Below, piece by piece: positions 13,563 to 17,640 of a stretch of 17,640 nucleotides of DNA. Below the pieces are notes generated by a model, which ran no database searches, was not told the origin of the DNA, and was given only the letters and a program-made list of their open reading frames with translations. Position 1 is the stretch's first letter; every line of letters begins with the position of its first letter. The DNA is from Streptomycetaceae bacterium (GTDB taxonomy: Bacteria; Actinomycetota; Actinomycetes; Nanopelagicales; Nanopelagicaceae). A program made the position numbers and the translations under genes. Location: NCBI GenBank assembly GCA_027486075.1, contig JAIXPU010000119.1, forward strand, positions 1-17,640. Direction: 5' to 3'.

Positions 13563-13568
13563 AGGGCC

Positions 13569-13574
13569 ATTATC
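13569..13574 (-). promoter_or_regulatory. -10 box GATAAT of a leaderless promoter
   Basis: GATAAT ends 6 nt before the ATG at 13562 on the minus strand, preceded by an A-run. It supports the chosen start of the Ig-like repeat protein. Confidence 0.45.
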
Positions 13575-13657
13575 TTTTTTTACAACCAAAGCCCAGCGTT
13601 GCGACACCCCTTAATAGCTATGGGAATGTCTGTGAAATGAAAGGCAGGAGAGCAGGG

Positions 13658-14620
13658 ATGCAAACATTTAAGTGGGGTTTTGTCGGAGCGGGAATGATCG
13701 CCAAGAAGGCGCTCTATCCAGCAATTAGTAAGTCCAGCGTTGGTGAAATCTATGCAGTGGCATCGCGCGATGCTGACCGCGCCATGACGATTTCGCCAAA
13801 GGGCTTGATCTATACCGATTACGACCAGATGTTTGCTGACCCAGCAGTTGATGGCGTCTATATCTCACTGCCTAACGCCTTCCACCTGCCCACTGCCATT
13901 AAGGCGATGAAGGCGGGTAAGCATGTGTTGTGTGAGAAACCACTGGGTATGAACGCCGCAGAAGTGCGCGAGGCGATTGAAGTGTCAGAGAAGATGGGCG
14001 TGCTCTTTGTTGAAGCCTCTTGGAATAGATGGCACCCACGCACTCAGCGAGTGCACGAGATTGTTCGCTCTGGAAAGTTAGGAGCTATTAAGCGAATTCG
14101 TACAGCCTTTACTTATTCTGGTTTAGATGATGCCAATATCCGCCTTGATCCAACTATCGGTGGCGGCATCTTGTATGACTTGGGGCCATATTCAACTGTG
14201 GCACCTCTGTGGTTACTTGATTTTCCCAAGGTTGAAAACTTATCTGTGCAGGCTGTCTTCCATGAAGGCGGAGTCGATGAAACGACTCGTGTGAATTACA
14301 AGCTCGGCAACACAGTCTGCGAAACCGTGGCTTCGTGCAATATTCCAGACTCCAGTTGGTTTATCGTCGAAGGCGAAAAAGGTTCAGTGCGTATGGGCGG
14401 TATGAATGCCTTTAATTCACATAATGCGCCAAGTGATCTAGAGATTGAAATAGATGGAGTTACTACCATTGAAAACTTTAGAGGGTGCGATCCGTATCAG
14501 CTGATGGCAGATGCCTTTGCTGGGCGTGCTCGTGGGGGTAGCGATTGGGTGATGCCGCTATCTGAATCACTGCGCTTTGCCGAGCTCTTTGATGCAGCTT
14601 TTGCCCAGATGAAGAAGTAG
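13658..14620 (+). CDS. Gfo/Idh/MocA-family NAD(P)-dependent oxidoreductase
   Basis: The 320-residue product starts at ATG 13658, with AGGAG 7 nt upstream; an in-frame ATG at 13637 has no such site. The N-terminal Rossmann domain has G10-A-G-M-I-A for the nucleotide and the family motif E93-K94-P95, where Lys is the usual catalytic residue. The C-terminal domain has GGGILYDLGPYS (D174, Y178), the D-x-G-x-Y form found in the glucose-fructose oxidoreductase / dihydrodiol dehydrogenase branch. The substrate is probably a sugar or polyol, but it cannot be fixed from sequence. There is no signal peptide, so it is cytoplasmic. It is divergent from the Ig-like protein and not in an operon with the toxin-antitoxin pair that follows. 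Confidence 0.92.
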   Translation: MQTFKWGFVGAGMIAKKALYPAISKSSVGEIYAVASRDADRAMTISPKGLIYTDYDQMFADPAVDGVYISLPNAFHLPTAIKAMKAGKHVLCEKPLGMNAAEVREAIEVSEKMGVLFVEASWNRWHPRTQRVHEIVRSGKLGAIKRIRTAFTYSGLDDANIRLDPTIGGGILYDLGPYSTVAPLWLLDFPKVENLSVQAVFHEGGVDETTRVNYKLGNTVCETVASCNIPDSSWFIVEGEKGSVRMGGMNAFNSHNAPSDLEIEIDGVTTIENFRGCDPYQLMADAFAGRARGGSDWVMPLSESLRFAELFDAAFAQMKK

Positions 14621-14642
14621 TGATTCTGCCGGTGGCTTAAAG

Positions 14643-14662
14643 TGGTACGATATCTTGTACCA
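14643..14662. promoter_or_regulatory. Toxin-antitoxin operator over the promoter
   Basis: TGGTAC-N8-GTACCA is a perfect 6-bp inverted repeat 29 nt before the antitoxin ATG. Its left arm overlaps TACGAT (14646-14651), a TANNNT -10 box. YefM of E. coli binds palindromes with a TGTACA core; the right arm here carries TGTAC. Autorepression by the antitoxin is the likely use. Confidence 0.62.
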
Positions 14663-14691
14663 GTCTAAGTCGACGAAAGGGTGTATCCAAG

Positions 14692-15030
14692 ATGTCCATG
14701 ACCGCCTCCGAGGCACGCGCTAAGTTCTTTCCTCTGATTGAGCAGGTTAATGATGATGCCAAGGCTGTCCTCATTACATCTAAAGCAGGCAATGCGGTAC
14801 TTCTCTCTGAGTCAGAGTATGAGTCGATCATAGAAACGGCGTACCTGCTTTCAACGACAGCTAATCGCGAATGGTTGGTTGAGTCATTGCGTCAGGCAAA
14901 AAATGGAGATACCAAAGTCCTTTCACTGCCCATCACTTCAATTACCAAAGTGCGCAGGGCAGCGCCCCGTAAGAAAGTTGCAAAAGCTGCCAAAAAAGTA
15001 AAGCCATCAGTTAAGCGGCGCGTTAAATAG
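14692..15030 (+). CDS. yefM: YefM/Phd-family antitoxin with basic C-terminal tail
   Basis: The 112-residue protein has the Phd/YefM N-terminal DNA-binding domain: MTASEARAKFFPLIEQVN, then AVLITSKAGNAVLLSESEYESIIET, which is the standard block with the S-E-x-E-Y turn. A helix (about 55-70) leads into the toxin-binding part. YefM proteins are usually about 80-90 residues; this one adds residues 86-112, with 14 Lys/Arg, no acidic residue and Ala/Val/Pro spacing, like a histone H1 tail. The ATG follows GAAAGGG at about 10 nt; ATG 14698 is possible too. The toxin gene starts 14 nt after. It should neutralise the toxin and repress its own promoter at the palindrome upstream. The tail may raise DNA affinity (inference). 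Confidence 0.88.
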   Translation: MSMTASEARAKFFPLIEQVNDDAKAVLITSKAGNAVLLSESEYESIIETAYLLSTTANREWLVESLRQAKNGDTKVLSLPITSITKVRRAAPRKKVAKAAKKVKPSVKRRVK

Positions 15031-15044
15031 CCCCGCCTCGCAGA

Positions 15045-15311
15045 GTGCGTGTGGTTCTGGTGACACCTCGCGCCAATCAAGATATCCAATTCTGGATTCG
15101 TAGCGGCAATGAGCGCGTGATAAAGCGTATCAATGCGCTAATTGAGTCATGTCAGAAGACTCCCGAGACCGGAATTGGCCACCCCGAAAAATTGCGTTTT
15201 CACGATCAACCAACGTATTCGCGAAGAATTGACCGAGTCCATCGCTTGGTCTACCTAGTCGATGCTGACGCCATTACGATTATTTCGGCTCGCTATCACT
15301 ACGAGAAGTAG
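15045..15311 (+). CDS. yoeB: YoeB-family mRNA interferase toxin
   Basis: An 88-residue protein from a GTG start with no clear ribosome binding site, so it depends on coupling to the antitoxin gene 14 nt before. Weak initiation would keep the toxin below the antitoxin. The YoeB pattern is complete: GIGHPEKLR (E48), YSRRIDRVHRLVY (R67) and the ending SARYHYEK (H85, Y86). These correspond to the catalytic E46, R65, H83 and Y84 of E. coli YoeB. It is therefore probably an active ribosome-dependent endoribonuclease. Length is normal for the family. The gene lies 80 nt before clpB, which has its own ribosome binding site and a possible promoter. Confidence 0.92.
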   Translation: MRVVLVTPRANQDIQFWIRSGNERVIKRINALIESCQKTPETGIGHPEKLRFHDQPTYSRRIDRVHRLVYLVDADAITIISARYHYEK

Positions 15312-15328
15312 GCGGGAATAAAGAGCCC

Positions 15329-15334
15329 TACCTT
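15329..15334 (+). promoter_or_regulatory. Possible -10 box TACCTT for clpB
   Basis: TACCTT fits TANNNT and lies 57 nt before the ATG, so this transcript would have a leader carrying the palindrome at 15350-15374 and the AAGGAGA ribosome binding site. No -35 is evident. Confidence 0.3.
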
Positions 15335-15349
15335 CCTGTTCTAGCAAGT

Positions 15350-15374
15350 GACCCCTGCAGCGAGTGCAGAAGTC
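15350..15374. promoter_or_regulatory. Inverted repeat GAC-N2-CTGCA-N5-TGCAG-N2-GTC before clpB
   Basis: Symmetric arms surround a GCGAG centre, 17 nt before the clpB ATG. It does not match the HAIR (HspR) or CIRCE (HrcA) heat-shock sites. It may act as a leader hairpin or a regulator site. Confidence 0.38.
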
Positions 15375-15391
15375 TGAAGGAGAGCCAGAAC

Positions 15392-17545
15392 ATGACACAG
15401 ATAACCCAAACGCCAGAGCAGGAAGCAAAGAGCGCGCTGGAACAGTATGGAATCGACCTTACCGAGCGTGCGCGTAGCGGAAAGTTAGACCCTGTCATTG
15501 GTCGCGATAATGAAGTCCGTCGCGTTATACAGGTTCTCTCACGCCGCACCAAAAATAATCCGGTGCTCATCGGCGAACCGGGAACTGGAAAGACTGCCAT
15601 TGTTGAAGGTTTAGCCCTTCGTATCGCCGCAGGTGATGTACCTGCTGGCTTAAAAGATAAGCGAGTTGTTTCGATTGATTTAGGTGCCATCGTTGCGGGC
15701 GCCAAGTACCGCGGAGAATTTGAAGAGCGCCTGAAGGCCGTTCTCGATGAAATCAAGGCCGCCGAAGGTCAGGTCATTACCTTTATCGATGAGTTGCATA
15801 CAGTGGTGGGCGCAGGAGCTATGCCTGGTGCGCTCGATGCTGGAAATATGTTGAAACCGTTACTTGCTCGCGGAGAACTCCACATGATTGGCGCGACCAC
15901 CCTTGATGAATATCGCCAGTACATTGAAAAGGATGCAGCGCTAGAACGTCGTTTTCAGCAGGTATTAGTAGGAGAACCAAGCGTGGAAGACACCATCGCG
16001 ATCTTGCGCGGGTTGCGCGAAAAATACGAAGCGCACCACAAGGTAGTTATTAGCGATAGCGCTCTAGTTGCAGCAGCTGCGCTATCAGAGCGTTACATCA
16101 CCCACCGCTTCTTGCCAGATAAAGCAATCGACTTGGTTGATGAAGCTGCTTCGCGCCTTCGCATGGAGATTGATTCTTCTCCCGAAGAGATTGATCAACT
16201 ACAACGTGCGGTGGATCGCTTGCGCATGGAAGAGTTTGGCCTTGCGAAGGAGAAAGATGAAGCTTCTAAGGCGCGCTTAAAGGATTTACGCTCTGAGTTA
16301 GCAGATAGCGAAGCCCAGCTTTCTGTCTTGCGCGAGAAGTGGGGACGCGAAAAAACTCAACTCGATCGCATCGGTCATCTCACCGAAGAGCTCGACAAGG
16401 TACGCGTTGAAGCGGAACGCGCACAACGTGAGGGACGCCTTGAGGATGCAGCGCGTCTGATGTATGGGCGTATTCGCGAGATTGAAAATGAATTGACGGC
16501 TGCTCGTTCAGCGATTGATTCTGCAACATCGATGGTGAAAGAAGAAGTCACTGCAGATGACATTGCAGAAGTGATCTCAGCGTGGACCAAGATTCCTGTA
16601 GGTCGTTTACTTCAAGCAGATAGCCAGAGATTGCTAGAACTTGAGAATGAACTTGCGCACAGGGTGGTGGGGCAAAGCACTGCTATCGCATCCGTTTCCG
16701 ATGCGATTCGCAGGTCGCGCGCAGGTATCGCAGATCCGAATCGACCTACAGGAACCTTCCTTTTCCTAGGTCCAACCGGAGTTGGAAAGACCGAATTGGC
16801 AAAGTCACTTGCTTACTTCCTCTTTGATGATGAACGCGCCATGGTGCGTATTGATATGAGTGAATATGGTGAGAAGCATTCAGTCTCACGTTTAATTGGT
16901 GCTCCTCCCGGTTACATTGGATATGAAGAGGGTGGACAGCTCACCGAAGCTGTTCGTCGCAGACCATATTCAGTGATCTTGCTCGATGAAGTTGAAAAGG
17001 CGCATCCAGAGGTCTTTGATTTACTTTTGCAAGTCTTTGATGATGGCCGCCTAACAGATGGTCAAGGTCGAACCGTCGACTTTAGAAACGCCCTCATTAT
17101 TATGACTTCAAACTTGGGGTCAACATTCTTAATCGATGGAACATTGACCCGAGAGCAGAAAGAGACGGCGGTCAATGAGGTCGTTCGTGGCCACTTTAAG
17201 CCCGAATTTCTCAACCGAATCGATGACATCGTGATATTTAATGCTCTGACTCAAGAAGAGATTGCATCCATTGCTACTCACCTCGTTGATGATGTGGCGA
17301 AACGTCTGGCAGATCGTGGGGTCACGATTTCACTGAGTGATCGTGCACGCACCTGGTTGATGGACCATGGTTTTGATGCTGCATATGGCGCTCGTCCTTT
17401 GCGTCGCCTGATTCAGAAAGCAATCGGGGATCGCATCGCCAAGATGATTCTGGGTGGGCAGATTGCAGATTATTCTGAGATTGTGATCGATGCTCTCTCT
17501 CCAGAAGATGAGAACCTTGATATCTCTGTTAAGGCGAAGAGCTAA
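15392..17545 (+). CDS. clpB: ClpB disaggregase lacking the N-terminal domain
   Basis: This 717-residue AAA+ chaperone rescues aggregated proteins with DnaK in the cytoplasm. First ATPase domain: Walker A GEPGTGKT (61-68) and Walker B FIDEL (D133-E134). A full ClpB-type middle coiled coil lies at about 260-385, which separates it from ClpC and ClpA. Second ATPase domain: Walker A GPTGVGKT (460-467), Walker B ILLDE (D532-E533) and the C-terminal ARPLRR sensor region. Typical ClpB has about 860 residues. Here the roughly 145-residue Clp_N domain is missing, and the protein begins where the short internal-start form of E. coli ClpB does. The start is firm: AAGGAGA lies 9 nt upstream, and the preceding 80 nt are non-coding. 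Its stop overlaps that of the convergent transpeptidase gene. Confidence 0.96.
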   Translation: MTQITQTPEQEAKSALEQYGIDLTERARSGKLDPVIGRDNEVRRVIQVLSRRTKNNPVLIGEPGTGKTAIVEGLALRIAAGDVPAGLKDKRVVSIDLGAIVAGAKYRGEFEERLKAVLDEIKAAEGQVITFIDELHTVVGAGAMPGALDAGNMLKPLLARGELHMIGATTLDEYRQYIEKDAALERRFQQVLVGEPSVEDTIAILRGLREKYEAHHKVVISDSALVAAAALSERYITHRFLPDKAIDLVDEAASRLRMEIDSSPEEIDQLQRAVDRLRMEEFGLAKEKDEASKARLKDLRSELADSEAQLSVLREKWGREKTQLDRIGHLTEELDKVRVEAERAQREGRLEDAARLMYGRIREIENELTAARSAIDSATSMVKEEVTADDIAEVISAWTKIPVGRLLQADSQRLLELENELAHRVVGQSTAIASVSDAIRRSRAGIADPNRPTGTFLFLGPTGVGKTELAKSLAYFLFDDERAMVRIDMSEYGEKHSVSRLIGAPPGYIGYEEGGQLTEAVRRRPYSVILLDEVEKAHPEVFDLLLQVFDDGRLTDGQGRTVDFRNALIIMTSNLGSTFLIDGTLTREQKETAVNEVVRGHFKPEFLNRIDDIVIFNALTQEEIASIATHLVDDVAKRLADRGVTISLSDRARTWLMDHGFDAAYGARPLRRLIQKAIGDRIAKMILGGQIADYSEIVIDALSPEDENLDISVKAKS

Positions 17546-17640
17546 GGGACCCATTTCTCGTAGATTTTGATTGCTGAGCCGCGTCCAAAACCGATGCTCC
17601 AGAGGAAATCAATATCTTTTCGCACCATGCGCAGACATCC
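17542..17640 (-). CDS. L,D-transpeptidase (YkuD) C-terminus, cut by right edge
   Basis: Only the last 32 residues and the stop are in the window. The fragment opens with GCLRM, which matches the catalytic end of the YkuD motif (SHGCxRM) with the active-site Cys as second visible residue. A helix (RKDIDFLWSIGF) and a closing beta strand (GSAIKIYEKWVP) follow, as in YkuD domains. Such enzymes crosslink peptidoglycan stems or attach proteins to the wall, outside the membrane. The call depends on this short piece. Its TAG stop overlaps the clpB TAA by 3 nt in convergent order, leaving no room for a terminator between the genes. Confidence 0.65.
   Translation of the reverse strand, partial: GCLRMVRKDIDFLWSIGFGRGSAIKIYEKWVP

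Noticed and set aside
11508..13614. Several plus-strand open frames across the Ig-like repeat gene
   Set aside because: They are antisense shadows of the minus-strand repeats and recur with the repeat period.

Overview
The window looks like a chromosomal segment of a streamlined, moderate-GC freshwater actinobacterium, most like the acI / Nanopelagicales group (Planktophila-like). I infer this from roughly balanced base composition, very short intergenic gaps, many starts that sit 5-7 nt after a TANNNT -10 box (leaderless transcripts), and two secreted proteins with the short Cys/Lys/Gly N-terminal module I associate with that group. This is recognition by eye, not a database assignment. No insertion sequence, integrase, phage gene or CRISPR array was seen, and no stretch over 300 bases lacks a gene.

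Layout. 1-1769 (minus): the start of a small membrane protein cut by the left edge, then a two-gene unit of a SipW-like signal peptidase relative with eroded catalytic motifs and a secreted Ala-rich coiled-coil protein. 1770-1925: a divergent control region with two inverted repeats. 1926-5278 (plus): a four-gene signalling operon made of a stand-alone receiver, a secreted protein with a sulfite-oxidase/molybdopterin-type fold but no cysteine, a membrane histidine kinase with an HPt-like C-terminus, and an OmpR-family regulator. Together these contain every module of a four-step His-Asp-His-Asp phosphorelay spread over three proteins. The kinase appears to start at ACG. 5363-6124: a 50-residue CDGSH-type iron-sulfur protein, convergent with a secreted histidine phosphatase. 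6188-7555: a small membrane protein and a DUF4236-TPR protein, closed by a strong terminator.

7586-7860 holds an unusual Arg-like tRNA with its own terminator and a 16-nt partial copy of its anticodon arm upstream. 7905-10892: two related secreted proteins, the first with a metallopeptidase HExxH site and the second with that site lost, flanking a PsiE-family membrane protein. 10922-11415 (minus): two coupled small membrane proteins, one of only 38 residues. 11514-13562 (minus): a secreted protein of seven Ig-like repeats. 13658-14620: a Gfo/Idh/MocA oxidoreductase. 14643-15311: a YefM-YoeB type toxin-antitoxin pair with a palindromic operator over its promoter and a histone-H1-like tail on the antitoxin. 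15392-17545: ClpB naturally lacking the N-terminal domain. 17542-17640 (minus): the C-terminus of an L,D-transpeptidase.

The best candidate for an undescribed system is the 1926-5278 operon with its divergent neighbour and the palindrome-rich region between them: an extracytoplasmic cofactor-fold protein without metal-ligating cysteine, placed beside a split phosphorelay, facing an operon for a surface Ala-rich protein and a modified signal-peptidase-like partner.
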